A stretch of DNA of 64,000 bases from Gnetum montanum. Taxonomy: Eukaryota > Streptophyta > Gnetopsida > Gnetales > Gnetaceae. The stretch spans positions 190,679 to 254,678 of the forward strand of contig MNCI01025574.1 of NCBI GenBank assembly GCA_015680685.1. Reading direction: 5' to 3'. Below the pieces are notes generated by a model. It saw only the letters and a program-made list of their open reading frames with translations, had not been told where the DNA came from and made no database searches. Within the stretch, counting starts at the first letter, position 1; each line of letters opens with the position of its first letter. Shown here one piece after another: positions 24,850-37,740 of the stretch. The position numbers and the translations under genes were made by a program.

Positions 24850-27090
24850 AAAAGGAAAGGCCCAATGGTTTTGGGAATGCCTTTATAGGTTTTCATTCTT
24901 ACAACCAATCCTAAAAATGCTTCCATCTAGGGTAGGAAAAGGATCAGACTTTTCCCTCATTCAAAAGTAATAAAATAGGTTTTCACTTCCTACTAAATGC
25001 ATCCTATTAATAAAAAAGAAAACTATAGAGAAAACATTTAGAAATTTAGTTGAAGCATCAACTGCTAAAAGATATCACATTGAATTGACAAAGAAAGAAA
25101 ATTAGCTAAAGAATCTTTATGAAAATCTATATTACATTGAAACTTCCAGATGACATGAAGAATAAGAGGACAAAAGCAACACTAACTATGAAGTAGAAAT
25201 CCTTGAAGTTGAGGAGTATCACCAAGTAAAAGTTCATCTAATCCTACTTGAAAACTATGTAAATATATAGTGCACTAAATCCAAGAGCTACAAGCAAGAG
25301 GACAAGTAAAAAGATAATGAATGAATGTATTTTCAATGTTGTAGATAGGACATCTTGGGTTATGAATACCCAAATGAATGCATTGAATACTAATAGGCAA
25401 ACCTTGATGAATCAAGTACCATAGAAAATGTCTAATTTTTGGAGTCATTGCATTTCATATCTTCTAAATTCATTGCTTTCATAGCAACACATTGTGATTA
25501 ACCTTCAAAAAATAATTGAAGCTTAGCCAAATATTAGTATTAGAACTAATAAGAGTATATATAATATTAGGCCAATATGGAAAAACATGATGGCTACTAA
25601 TCTAATCAAAAAATCAAACAATCCATTATGAGAATCTTGAATAGCTACAGTTTTGTCCAAATTATCCAATAGATCAAAAAATGTAAACTTTTTAGGAACA
25701 TTAATAACTTAGAGACTTTGATTCTCAAACTAAGTAATCCAGTGATTATGCATGTGAAGAGATGAAAGGGAGGAAATGTCGAGTTTGCATCATGTACTAC
25801 AAAGACATGGATGCTTAATATCCCATGACTCATTATTAATTGGAAGCCACCAAAAAGAATGTTTATCAAGCATAGGGGTAGAAACAACAATATTATTGCA
25901 GTTCAAAATGTTACTAATAAAACTTCATGCCTTCCAAATATGCTTTCTGACAATAGAACTTGATATAGTATTACCTTTTGGAAAAGGAACCCAATTAAAA
26001 ATAGGATTATATCCTCAATAACCCCTACCTTTAGGCTTGCCCATCTAAATGCACTTTTGAAAAAGAAGCATCTAAGGCTCTCTACCAGATAAGCATTTAA
26101 TCACCCACCTAACATGCAAAAAAAATATCCTACTTATAATAGTTCATCAATCCTAATCCACCATCCTCTTTATGAGAAGTCTAAATGTTCCACATAACAT
26201 GATAGAATCTTTTCCTTGAATGGTTTCTAATTCAAAGGAAATTTCTTACCAGTGGATCAATGTGACGATATGCAAAAATACTAGGAGCCTAACATGAAGA
26301 ATGATATACATTTGTAGCTTGAATGATATGCTTACAAACAATAAACTTACTAGCCATTAAAAACTTTTTCTCCAATCACTTAATATGTTTTCTGTTTAAG
26401 TTTCTTCACTGTAATATCCCAAATGTTTTTAAAGGTTCAACAAAGGAAAAGGCAATTTCTAATAATTTGAAAAAATTTGACTATTCTAAGAATTAATAAG
26501 ATTTAGAAAACACCCATTCTTAAACTCCCTTATTGCAAAGATAGAATATTTGGACCAATTAATCTCAGAGTTTGAAAGTCTACAATATTGATCAACATGA
26601 TAAAAAAATATTATCTACAATAGCTTTATCATTTTTTAATCATAAAAAAAGAGTCATGTTCAAAATTAATATTTAATAAAGTAGGAACTTTATTTGTAAT
26701 AAAGATGCCTTGTAGTAAATTCTGTTCCTAGTCTTCTTGTATAGCATGACATAAAAAATCTACAGTAAGAATGAGGAGATAAGGAGTAAGAGGGTAACCT
26801 TACCTAATTAAGCATTCAAACTTAAAGCTCCTAGTAATGCCAACATTTGTAGATACAAGTGCATTAGTTTCTACAAAAAGAGTCTCCATGATCTCAATAA
26901 ATTTTTCATTAAGACTATATTTGCAAAGATAAGCAATAGTGAACTAATCTTCATTTCTATTGTATACTTTAACATGATCAAACTTTAAAAAGGAAATTTC
27001 TTAACTGGAATCCTCAACCCATTGCATACCCTCATAAGTTGCCACAACATTATTTAAAATATATCTACAATTGTCTAGTACATCACATCG
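24850..27090 (-). mobile_element. L1-type LINE remnant A
   Basis: On the minus strand the ORF2 domains run from right to left. RT is readable at 26780-27000: the frame gives FIEIMETLFVETNALVSTN, then IRQGYPLTPYLLILTVDFL, matching the L1 motif R-Q-G-x-P-L-x-P. The post-RT connection follows, and then the zf-RVT domain at 25250-25450 as RHFLWYLIHQGLPIS and GIHNPRCPIYNIE. The second Cys of that zinc box reads Tyr. Stops are frequent and ORF1 and endonuclease were not found, so it is a 5'-truncated, dead copy. The 3' segment at 24855-25020 recurs at 27950-28115. Confidence 0.7.
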
Positions 27091-27187
27091 ATGTTACTAT
27101 GGAAAAAAGGTTGTGTTACTAGCTTCTATGTTTGTTGCTCAATTGTTAACTCTAATTAAATGTTGTTACTTTCACTTTTGGTTGGGT

Positions 27188-27322
27188 GTTGGAACTTCAA
27201 ATAATTAAAATATAGGTACACCCCCAAAATTTATAGAAGTTTATAACTCAGTGCTACCTAGTAGAATTGAACCTATAATCTAGGATTACTAGGCTAAGAC
27301 CCATACCACTAGCCTAACACCT
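27188..27322 (-). repeat. tRNA-derived SINE, copy 3
   Basis: Read on the minus strand it has box A ttaggctagtgg (27306-27317), box B ggttcaattct (27262-27272), the body gagttataaacttctataaa and the tail tattttaattatttgaag. It is the best preserved of the three copies and fixes the family structure. Confidence 0.75.
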
Positions 27323-27949
27323 TAATATTGCTTTCACTTTTGATATGAAAGAATACACAAATAAAGCTCAAGTAATAATGAGCTATGGTAAGACATTCAA
27401 TTTGTAAATTTCAAGTATAAAGAAATTACATTTAAAATATTTATTAAATATAATATGTAGGAACCATCATTTGGAGTGATAGTAAGGTCCTTATTTTTCT
27501 AGTTCAAAGATATGGATTTGAGTTTGGGTATAATCACTTAGAAAAAAGATGTTAGACATTTTTCATTAACTAATCCTTCCAAGACCCCCCTTCACTAGAT
27601 AAGTATTGAGGTTTAAAGTGATTTTCATTTTTATTAAATATAATATGTATACTAAAAATAATTTTTTATGTTTATTAATTTTTCATACCTTTTTTACTAT
27701 GTTAAAAAAAATGTTCAAAATTTTTTCTTATGCTTTTCTATATTTTATTTTAATTTTATTTTAGGAATGATCTAAAATCATGGATTTTGAATTTAGGTAT
27801 AAGATCTCATCTCCTAAAGTATACAAGAGTTTTTTCTACAAAATAGTCATATGCACTAGGAGGAAAAGTTACTCTTAGGAGGTGGGGGCTTTGGACCCCA
27901 AAAAATAAATAATGATATTAAAAGAATTCATGGTATACCATATCATCAA

Positions 27950-29460
27950 AGAGAAAGTCTAAAGAGAAAGCTCAATGATTTTGGAGATGCCTTTTCAAGT
28001 TTTTATCTTTAAAATCAATCCTAAAAATCTTCCTCTATGGGGTAGAAAAAGGATCATCTCCTTCCCTAGTTTAGAAGTATTCTCAAGGTTTTTCACTTTT
28101 TACTAAAGGATATCTATTAAAGAGAAGGAGAAACCTATTTTAAAAAATAAAAAACAACTACAAAAGATCAAACTTTCGCATTCTTGAGCCTTCAAAATAA
28201 AAAAATTAATACCATAAAAATAAATTAATTGCTTTTACTAACAATTTTTTTGCTTATAGCTATAGTTGAAAAGTGACAGCTTTGGGAATTTAATATTTAA
28301 TCGTTGAAGAGAGATCATAGTTATGCTCTTCTTGCTAGAAAATAACTACATACCAAAGCTTCTAAATAGAGTAGAGAAAAGAAATTGAAGACATTTTCAA
28401 ATGCAAGACAAAAAGTAAACAAAGTAGGTTGATCATTAAGAATGCCTTCATTGATGCTTGGTTGAAAGTTGTTATTATTTATGGATGTCCATTTCCAAGC
28501 ATGTTGAGTAGTAGAACATAAAGAAAAATTTGAGAAAAGGAGCCTTTGCTTCAATAAATTGGACATTGAGGAGAAACAATTTTCATATGTTGAACAAGAG
28601 TGCTAATAGAAAAATATTGATGGATAAGCTCTCCAAATATGAAGTTTAGAAAAGGTATGAGCTCTCCAAATATCTTTTATTTTCCTCATCCAAAAGTGTG
28701 ATGATAATCTAAGCCTTATTAAATTTATTATGAATAAAATTATTCTTTGTAATAATCTTATGAGAAACTTTAGAATTAAAAGAAAAATAAATTTACTATC
28801 CTTCTAAAAAATATTATAAAAATATTAATATAAACTATTGTTAACTTTAAATCAATTCTATAGAAATTAGTTTTTCAAAATTCTTTTTCCAATTGCTATT
28901 TAAACCATAGAGGTTAGAAGCTTCATTCCATGTAAATTATCTATCATGCATATGTAGATAAGAAATTGCAGTGATACCAAATTAACTCAATATGGTACAC
29001 AATCTAGATGAATTAGTAGCCCAAGCTCCTTTATTAAACTAAAGCTTCTATGGGCTAATTTTCTTAAGCATATGTCCTAAACCTGTAATATAATTATAAC
29101 GCTAATATTTACTAAGTTTGTACCATGTCTTCTAATTTTTTTTTAAGAATAAAAATAACCTAAGGAAAAAGAAGGTAGCAAAGAAAGTTATTAAAAGGCC
29201 AACTATAATCTTTCTTAGGTTTTCTTTGTATAAGTATATTTCTTAAAAGGGGTGCTTAAACATCATCTCCATTAATACACTTTGAATTCCATTTTTTTGC
29301 AAAAGTAAAACTCTACTTATAATAATTAATGAGGCTAAGGCCTTCATCTTTCTTGCTAGTAGTGAAAATATCCCAAGAAACTCTAGAAAAACCTTTTCTA
29401 TGTTGCTTAGTGAACCAAAGAAAAGTTATTCTTAAGTATCTTAACTAAATAAGTTAAGTT
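27950..29460 (-). mobile_element. L1-type LINE remnant B
   Basis: A second minus-strand LINE tail related to remnant A. The post-RT block at 29320-29450 reads RYLRITFLWFTKQHRKGFSR. The zf-RVT-like block at 28550-28660 reads LHIWRAYPSIFF and, in a shifted frame, IVSPQCPIY. The last ~165 bases (27950-28115) match 24855-25020, the corresponding end of remnant A. No RT catalytic box was read. Confidence 0.55.
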
Positions 29461-31630
29461 GCATTCATTACCTATGGCTACATTATGGAAACTTTAGTAA
29501 CACATTCTATGGACTTGTGCTATTGTGTGCATGATTCTTATAATTGATAATATTCCTATCTCTTCTAATTGGCAAGTCTCATCTTCATGGAATATGGCTT
29601 ATTCCTTTGGCCTATTAGTAGTTAAAATCCAAAGTGGATAAATATTCTTCATGAATTTCTTGTAGTCTACAACAATCTAAACTATTAGCCTATTACTATT
29701 GGTCAAAAATGATTCAACTAGCACTACTAGATATGACAAGGTTGATTGTACATATTTTGTTAATATGAGCTTGAATATGTTATAAATAAACTACTTGTTT
29801 AACAATTTGAGATAATATCTAACTAAATAATTTTAATTTATTTTTAAATATAGAAACAAAAATATTTTTTAAGGTTTATCCACCATTCCATATTAACTAA
29901 GAGGTAGTAAGATCTTGTACAAGTATAAGCAATTATAACTTAATTTGTAGTGGGACTACAAAGTATGTATTAGTAGCTTTCTCTTTTAAAGAACCTTCTT
30001 GGGCTTGATACACATAGAATTTTTCTTTAATAATTATTTGGTTCTACATAGTCCTAAAGACCACCTCTCTAATCCTTCTTGTAAATACCTTAAATTTAGA
30101 CCTTGGTTTTGAATATTTTACTTTTGATGGCACTTTTTCTCTATATGATATCATCATTTCTCCTAGGTGTTTTTCTAAACTTTTATGAATAGGTGTCCTC
30201 CAAGGGCAATAAGAATATTTTAGCAAAATCAAATACATTCATGAAGAATTGCAAAGCATAATGTATAAAGATGTATAATGTTAAGACCTCAAAATAAAAT
30301 AAAACTTAGAAAACATAGAATATAATGATTTCTAATTATAAAAATATCAATAAAAGATAAATGGAAGAAGAAAAATATGGAAACTAAATTTTTTACTTAT
30401 GTCTACTAAGACCCTTGAATCTAATGGGTTGTGGTTACTTACCATGGATCATGGTTGCTTGTCATAGGTTGTGGTAAGATCATGGTCATCTAAAAATATC
30501 TCTATGTTTACCATGAATCATGATGAAGTTCTTATCCTACAAGAAATAGATAATAATACTAAAACAAAATTTTAAGTGCAATATAAGAAAATATAAGGTT
30601 TAATGCTTAAGAATAAAGACTAGAAAAATATTCTATAATCTCCAAACATGACTAGGCAAGCTTGAATTAGAAGTTAAACATCAATTAGGCCTTGAATTCA
30701 ACATATGTATTCCAAATGCACAAAATCCTTCCAAACATGCATGAACTCATGAAACCATGTTTAAATGACTTTAGATGCTATTAGAAACATGAGAAAAACA
30801 TTAGGAATGAAAAAAGTACATGAAAAGGGATTTATATGCTTTTACATGAAACTAACATGAAATAGACTAAAGTCCATGAAAGTGAACATGAAAATAGCTT
30901 GAATCTACAAAGGGTAAGTGAATCCATTAAATTAGGACATAAAACCACTTCTAAATTCTTCAATTCATGACTACTAATATAAGAAAATATGGATTTAACT
31001 TCAAAAACTTGAGAGAACTTGAACTTGGAACATGTGTATAATAAGCATATAAGAATGCATAAATTGTTAAAAATTATGAAAGAAGATCTTGCAAGAACTT
31101 GGAAGAAGAACCCATGAAAGAGGATTCACTCATCAAATTAAGATAACAATGTTGCAAGAATGTAACCAAAAATAAAAAAGAAGGAAAGTTAAGAAAGCTT
31201 CCCTTATCACACAAATCTTACATAGGAACATTAAAGAATCAAAGGAAGGAATAGCTTCTATTCACTTCACTTAAAATGCAATCTAAGATGCATTATAATG
31301 GGAGGGATTTACCTAGATTTACCCCTATTTATACTTTTTTGGGAAGGATTTTATCTTTTGGAGAATTGGCCATGAAGACTACCATTGAACTTTAAAGAAA
31401 TGTAAATCAAGGAGTTAGAAGACACACATTTATACTCTTTCTAATAGTCATTGCTATGTTAAAATTTTTAAATAGTTTATGAACATGTTAAACAATTGAG
31501 ATAAAAAAATACATATTTCTTGACTATGATATAAAAACAAGTAGATATAAATGTTAATATTTAAGTGAATACAAATAGTACTTATTAAAAGATGTTATAC
31601 CCATTGAATAATAATTTGATTTAAACTAAG
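29460..31630. other. Unassigned AT-rich repeat DNA
   Basis: No known domain was read. A 64-codon minus-strand open piece at 30044-30238 is basic but unrecognised. A plus-strand ctatttatac near 31328 is TATA-like and could belong to an LTR. A block rich in catgg/atcatgg words at 30430-30530 resembles, inverted, 33240-33620. Confidence 0.35.
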
Positions 31631-31639
31631 AAGCATTAA

Positions 31640-32480
31640 ATTACTTTCTAGAGATTGAAGTTGAACAAAGAATGAAGGAAATAAATGTTTACCAAACCAA
31701 GCATGCTGAATCCATACTAGAAAAATACAACATGACAAAAGAGAAATCAAAAAATTCTTCACTACCTCATAACATCAAGCTTGAGAACAAAGAAAACACT
31801 CTACTTGTAAATGAAATCAAGTAAAGACTAATGATTGAAACACTTAGATTCTTTTTCTATAATAGGATAGTCTGAAAATTTGTTACACCTCTTCTTTCAT
31901 GCTTCATGCAAGAACCAAGAGAATCCCATCTAAAAGCACTTATCCATGTTCTAAAATATGTTAAGGGAATAACTAATCATGAGTAATATATACCAAAGAA
32001 GATGAAAAATCTCATGCTTACATTGATGCTAATTAGGGACGAGACAATGATAGTAGAAAATTAACTTTAGGAAAAATTATTTTTCATGAAAGAAATGTCA
32101 TCTATTGGAAATCTAAGAAATAAATGTTAATAAATATTTCTACATGTGAAATAGAATTTATTTTCATGATTGAGTGTACTCAGCAAATTCTTTCACATAA
32201 GAGATTAGTGATACATTTTGGTTTTTATGTTAGCTTACCTATTGATTTATCTTATGATAATACTTTAGCCATAAAACTTTCCAATGAACATGTTCTCCAT
32301 AAATAATAAAATCATATTAATATACAATAAAATTCCATTAATCAAGAAGTCAAGGAGGGAAACATCAAACCAATTCATGTGAAATCTCATAATTAGTTGG
32401 CTCATTTACTTACCAAACCTATTTTGCATTATCAACATAAGTAACTTTGGAATGGTATAGGTACCAAGGAGACATCATAA
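31640..32480 (+). pseudogene. Ty1/copia RT and RNase H remnant
   Basis: The frame reads FLEIEVEQRMKEINVYQTKH, then a FMQEPRESHLKALIHVLKYV block. These are the end of copia RT, with F-L-G-I-E-V at its start, and the linker to RNase H. The RNase H part includes the open piece 32124-32306 with STCEIEFI, where copia elements have S-T-x-A-E-Y. It ends with a block like V-K-S-x-x-Q-x-A-D-x-x-T-K-P, here VKSHN then LAHLLTKP. The upstream gag, integrase and most RT are absent. An LTR-like TGTTAATATT begins at 32520. Confidence 0.75.
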
Positions 32481-32823
32481 AAAATGAAAGAAGCTTGTAT
32501 CACATCCTAAGAGAAGAATTGTTAATATTAGTATCCAATGTAAGAAACATTCAAGCATAAAGATAAGGAGAAATAGTCATGTATCATTTTATCCCTTCTT
32601 ATAAAAAAATTAAAAATGTATTTTATTTTATTTATAAATTAATAGGTAGATGTATTATTATTTGATCCTAATTCATCATCATTTTTCTAGTTGTATTTAT
32701 TTTTCCATTAGGAAATGACTATTCAATGCCTTATAGTATGATCCTAATCACTGTTTTGTAAATTCTAGGTCCATACTATGCTATAATAAATTGCTTTTGG
32801 TGTAAGAAACATTAGTTACAAAA

Positions 32824-32877
32824 TTTTTCAAGTTGATATTGCTCTTCCAATTTTTCAAGTTGATATTGCTCTTCCAA
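32824..32877. repeat. Perfect 27-bp tandem duplication
   Basis: Two identical adjacent 27-base units (tttttcaagttgatattgct followed by cttccaa) lie at 32824-32850 and 32851-32877. No third unit. Probably a recent slippage event. Confidence 0.9.
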
Positions 32878-33739
32878 ATGTTCATCTTCTTCTAGTTTGA
32901 ATTTCAGCCAATTTTAAACATTATTATTACCAAATTTTCATTTAGTTACCATTAATCTTATTAAGTGATTTTGGCACTCAACACATCCATTAAATTGTAT
33001 TCTCATCTATACATCAATGTCACTAGGTTTTATCATTCAGGATCAATTCATCAATTCAAATCTTTAATCTTCAAAAGTTCAATAGTCATCAAAAGTGTAA
33101 TCACATTTTCTCATCCCAATCCAATATCAAGCTCCTCAAATCTTCATATCAAATTGATTAGCTACTCATGATATCATTATTTATAATTTTTTTTTAAAAA
33201 AACAACATTTAACTTTCAAATTCATCAAAAATCAATTATTTTTATCTCACTATGGTCCAACCATAACTTGTGGTTTCATTAGATAACAAACTATAACTCT
33301 TGGATATCTCATGATCAACCTAGAATCAAACCATGAGGCTACAACCACTTATGGTCATTGGCATTTGCAAGAACACATAACCACAAGTTAACCATGAAAG
33401 ATCGTTAACAAATTTTTGAAATAACAACTCATGATCACATACGACAACACGTGATCACAAATCATGATTCATGGTCTCTATAATAGAATGAGGTAAAATA
33501 TTCATGATTTATGGAGAACTTGTCATATCCTCAATTAAATTTATTTCTGCTTTTTCCAATAATGACTCATAATCCAATCATGGTTAAGAAATCATGACTT
33601 ATGTTATAATACTAAACTCATGATAAACTAAAATTTTATCAGTTTTCATTAGAATCTTATCAAAATTTTAATACTAAAATTAGATATATTCATCCTTCAA
33701 TATTAATTAATGTATCTCTAGCCAATATGTCCAAGCTAA

Positions 33740-36700
33740 TCAATTGTAAAATTTGCATCAAAGTATTTGGATTATGGTAAGATATGATGCTATATTTGCA
33801 AATCTTAGTAGCTATGTCACTAAGTCGATGGATAATTAGAATAGGGTAAATAGATTTTCTAGAGTACTTCTTCTAGTCCTAAAGCATCATAGCTTACCTT
33901 TCTTTCTTACTTCTTATGATGATGCATGTGAGGTATCCATGGATTTGGAAAGCAGTCTTATATATAATGCAACTTGACAAGGTCATAGGTAAGGATAGAA
34001 GAAAGGACCATCATTTTAAGAAATATTTGACCTCTTGAATTAGGCTTGAGAGGGAAGAGATGGCCATAGATATGATGGAGATAGGCCATAACCAATAGCT
34101 ACTAATATTATTTCTTTCATTGAATGTGGAGCTCCCCTAGTATCTTACACATGTGGTCAACTAGAGCATGGTTAGAGGAGTTTCTTAAACTATTATTCTT
34201 ATGGACAACAAAGATGGTAGGCTATGGAGTAACCTAAGTAGATAATAAGTGGAAGTAAAGGAATAGGTCCTGAATAAAGAACTTTAGTAATAGATGACCA
34301 TTATTTTTTTACTAGTCAAATTGGTGGAGTATGATAGAGAACCTAGGGTTAGGTGTGCACTCTAATAGATTAGTCATTAGACATGCAATCCAACACTATT
34401 ATGGAGATAGAAGGTATAAACATAGATCTTTTTATATTTATTATATTTAATCTTGGTATTATTCATTCATTTGTAGGTCCTAGTATGGTTTCCTAGCTAA
34501 CTATCCCATGTTGTGCTTTCCATATAGAGTTGTTAGTGCATAACATTGGGAGCCATGAGACTTTTGTAAATCAAATATATAAAGATGTGTTGATGATGTT
34601 ATAGGTGAGATAGTGGATCAGTAACTTACATCTCCTGGATCTTGATGAGTATGATGTCATTTTGAACATGCATTGACTATCATACTTAAATAATGATGTA
34701 GACTATTGATAAAAGAAATGACATTATATACAATTAAAGGTGAGAAAATAAAGATTTAGATTTATCCTTGATTTATTCATTTAGACTTAGTATCATCCAA
34801 TATATGTTGATAGATGCTCTAGAAAAAGCACAATTGTTACATAACCTTAGTTTATTAATCATAGATAATGTAGCTTAATCAAATCTTTGTAGTGTGAAGT
34901 TTCTAGATTTGTTCTATACCAAGCTACATAGGTTTTTACTTAGGTGAGAGGTAGAATTTAATATAGAATTATATTCTAGTATAGAACCTATTAGAATTAT
35001 AGTCTAGTATAGAGCCTATCTCCAAGGCCCCTTACTAGATATCTCTAGTTGAGTTAGTAGACATAAAGAACTTGTTTCAAGAATTGACAGATAGAGGCTT
35101 GATTCATCCTAAGGTTTTTTCTTGGGATGCTTCAATGTTATTTGTGTAGAAAAAATATGGAATTTTATACTTATGCATTTATTACATGTAATTTAATTAG
35201 GTGATAGCAAAGAAAATGTATCCTCTGCTATGCATTGATGACTTGTTTGACCAGCTTTAAGGAGCTCATGTATTCTCAAAGATTAATATCAAGTCTAGTT
35301 ATCATCAAGTGTGAGTTAGAGAATAGGGTTTCTAAAAGATAACATTCAAGACTTCATATGATCATTATGATTTTTTAGTGCTTCTATATAGGTTGAAAAT
35401 GCATCAATAGTATTTATAAATTTGATGACAAATGTTATAGCCATTCTTGGATCAATTAATGATAGTGCCCTTTTATGATATTTTGGTGTATTCTTTGAAT
35501 GAAAAAAAAATGTACATAGAATTTTTTAATAGTGTTATAGATCTAATTATAGTATTATTTGTATGAATCCTCATCTAAGTATTCATTTTGGTCATCAAAC
35601 ATCCATTTTCTAGGCCATGGATTTTTAGAAACTATTATTGTGGTGCATCCAATCAAAATATCATGCTTCAAGGTTGGTTAATTTCATAACTAATAGTGGA
35701 TATTTATAATTTTCTAGGTTTAGTTGGATATTCTCACAGGTTCATAGAATACTTCTTTCATCTTTTATATTCTTTAACTCAACTACCAAGGAAGGACACC
35801 ACTTTTACTTGGAGTTTAGCTTCCTAGAAAACATTTAATGTGCTAAAGTAGAGATTAGTAATTGCTCTAGTGTTAATTTCTCCTATACCAAATTTCCCAT
35901 ATGATATATGTGTTGATGCTTCTGTCAATGAATTCAGGTGTGTTCTAATGTAGGATGGGTAGGTGGTAGCTTAAGCATATTTCTAATTAAGGCCTTATAA
36001 AACTTTTTATCTAGTGCATGACTTGGAGTTACGAGTAGTGATCTTTGCTTTAAAATCTAGTGATGTTATCTTTGTGGTGAATGGGTAACTATTTGGACTA
36101 ATGATAAAAGTCTTTGGTGTCATATAAATTAGCCACTATGATAGAGCAAATGATTAGAGCTTCTTATAAACTCTGATTTCACCATTTGGTATAGGCCTAA
36201 TAGAAATAACCAAGAGGCAAATGGATTGAGTAGAGTGCTCAAAAAAATTAGTAGCTTGATTACTTAATTAGATTTTCATAATAGTTTATGAGAGAAGAAG
36301 TAGTAGGATTTTTAGTGCAAAGAGTTGCAATAGTAAATTCCAATAGATGGACTAGTTATAGTTGATAGTTAGAATGTGTTCTATAGGGATGAATGAATAT
36401 GTGTTTCACTTGTGCTTCATTCTCAATTGTTGGACAAGGCACACAAGGAGGTATCAAATGCATTGAAGTAAGAATGAGATGTACTAGATCCTTGATGTAC
36501 CTATTGGTGGCCTATTATGGAAAGCAATGTTGGTGATTATGTTTCTCATTACTTAGTGTACCAACATGTGAAGGAAAAACTAGAGACTTGGTGATTCATT
36601 GTACTTCCATGATATTCCACTATGAAAGTGAGAAGCTGTTTGAATGAATTTTACTATTTGGTTGGTTCATACATAAAGAGTGCATTATGCTATTTATGTG

Positions 36701-37740
36701 ATTGTGGACTTGTTGACAAATTCAACATACTTTCATGACTATAGTGAGTACAGAGAATATAACCTAGTTGTGCATTACTAAGATCATGTAGTTGCATGAT
36801 GCTTAGAAAAATCCTTAATGATAAAGATGTCAAATTTGTATCTTGATTCTAAAGAGCATTCAAGAGAGATATGGGCACATAGTTGAACTTAAGTAGATGA
36901 ATTAGATTCTTAAGGATATATTACATGCATGTGCCTTGTAGTATAGAGATAGTTGAGATCAAGTGTTTCCTCTTAAGAAGTTTTCATATAATAATAATTA
37001 TCAGAAAAGTTTACAAACAACTCCATATTAGGTGTTGTATGATAGGTGATGTAGCGTACTATTGTATTGGGGAACTATTGAGAATAGGCCTATTATGAGC
37101 ACCAATTTTATGCTATAGACCACTAAGAAAATTCAAATGATTAGGGATTAACTAAGATATATGAAAGATTAACAAGCAGCCCATGTCAATTGATGTAGGA
37201 GACTATTAGAATTTATGTTTTGTGATCATGTATTTCTTTGTGTATCACTTCTAAAGGACCTAATATAATTTGGATGAAATGTGAAATTGACATCTAGATA
37301 CATTGGCCCATTTAAGATTTTGAATATGATTGGTAGGATGACTTATAGATTGGCATTACAATCATGATTAGTAAGTATTCATGATGTTATCGATGTGTCT
37401 ATGCTATGAAGATAGGTGTAAAATGAGAAACATGTGATAGATTGGTTAGGTGTACAGTTTCAACCTCATGTTACCTATGTATGGTAGTCATTGCAAACCA
37501 TTGATAAGATGATTCAGTGACTTCACAATACGAGAGTACATATGAAGAAGATGTTGTGGGATAGATATAATACTTAGAAAAATAGGTGGAAGGTAAAGAT
37601 TGATGTGTAGGCTAGATATCCAAAGATTTTCTAGAAGGAAGAATATTGAGTAGGGAATAGTATGACCCCTCATTATAGGGTTCCATGGTATTGTGTTATA
37701 AATGTTATAAGTGCGATTAGACTCAATTGTGATCATAGGG
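33740..37740 (+). mobile_element. Ty3/gypsy chromovirus remnant, copy 1
   Basis: Plus-strand order is gag, protease, RT, RNase H, integrase, chromodomain, all broken by stops. Gag end at 33840-33960 gives VNRFSRVLLLVLKHHSLPFF, like the K-V-x-x-F-x-x-G-L-R-P segment. A partial zinc knuckle SYTCGQLEHG lies at 34147-34175. The post-protease block LDLDEYDVILNMH lies at 34637-34671. The integrase tail YIGPFKILNMIGRMTYRLAL lies at 37298-37360. At 37540-37635 MLWDRYNT and ARYPKIF match the end of a plant chromodomain. This points to the Tekay/Del-type chromovirus branch. No intact frame remains. Confidence 0.8.
35110..36250 (+). pseudogene. Chromovirus RT and RNase H remnant
   Basis: RT is readable from SWDASMLFV at about 35116 through FSKINIKSSYHQV (35277-35315; family F-S-K-I-D-L-x-S-G-Y-H-Q) and TSYDHYDFLVLLYRL. 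The catalytic F-x-D-D box region at about 35470 reads FYDILVYSLNE, so one or both Asp are changed. RNase H follows with a D-A-S block as DASVNEF near 35915 and TNDKSLWCHIN near 36099. Many stops. From 35393 on, the sequence is repeated at 48739. Confidence 0.7.
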
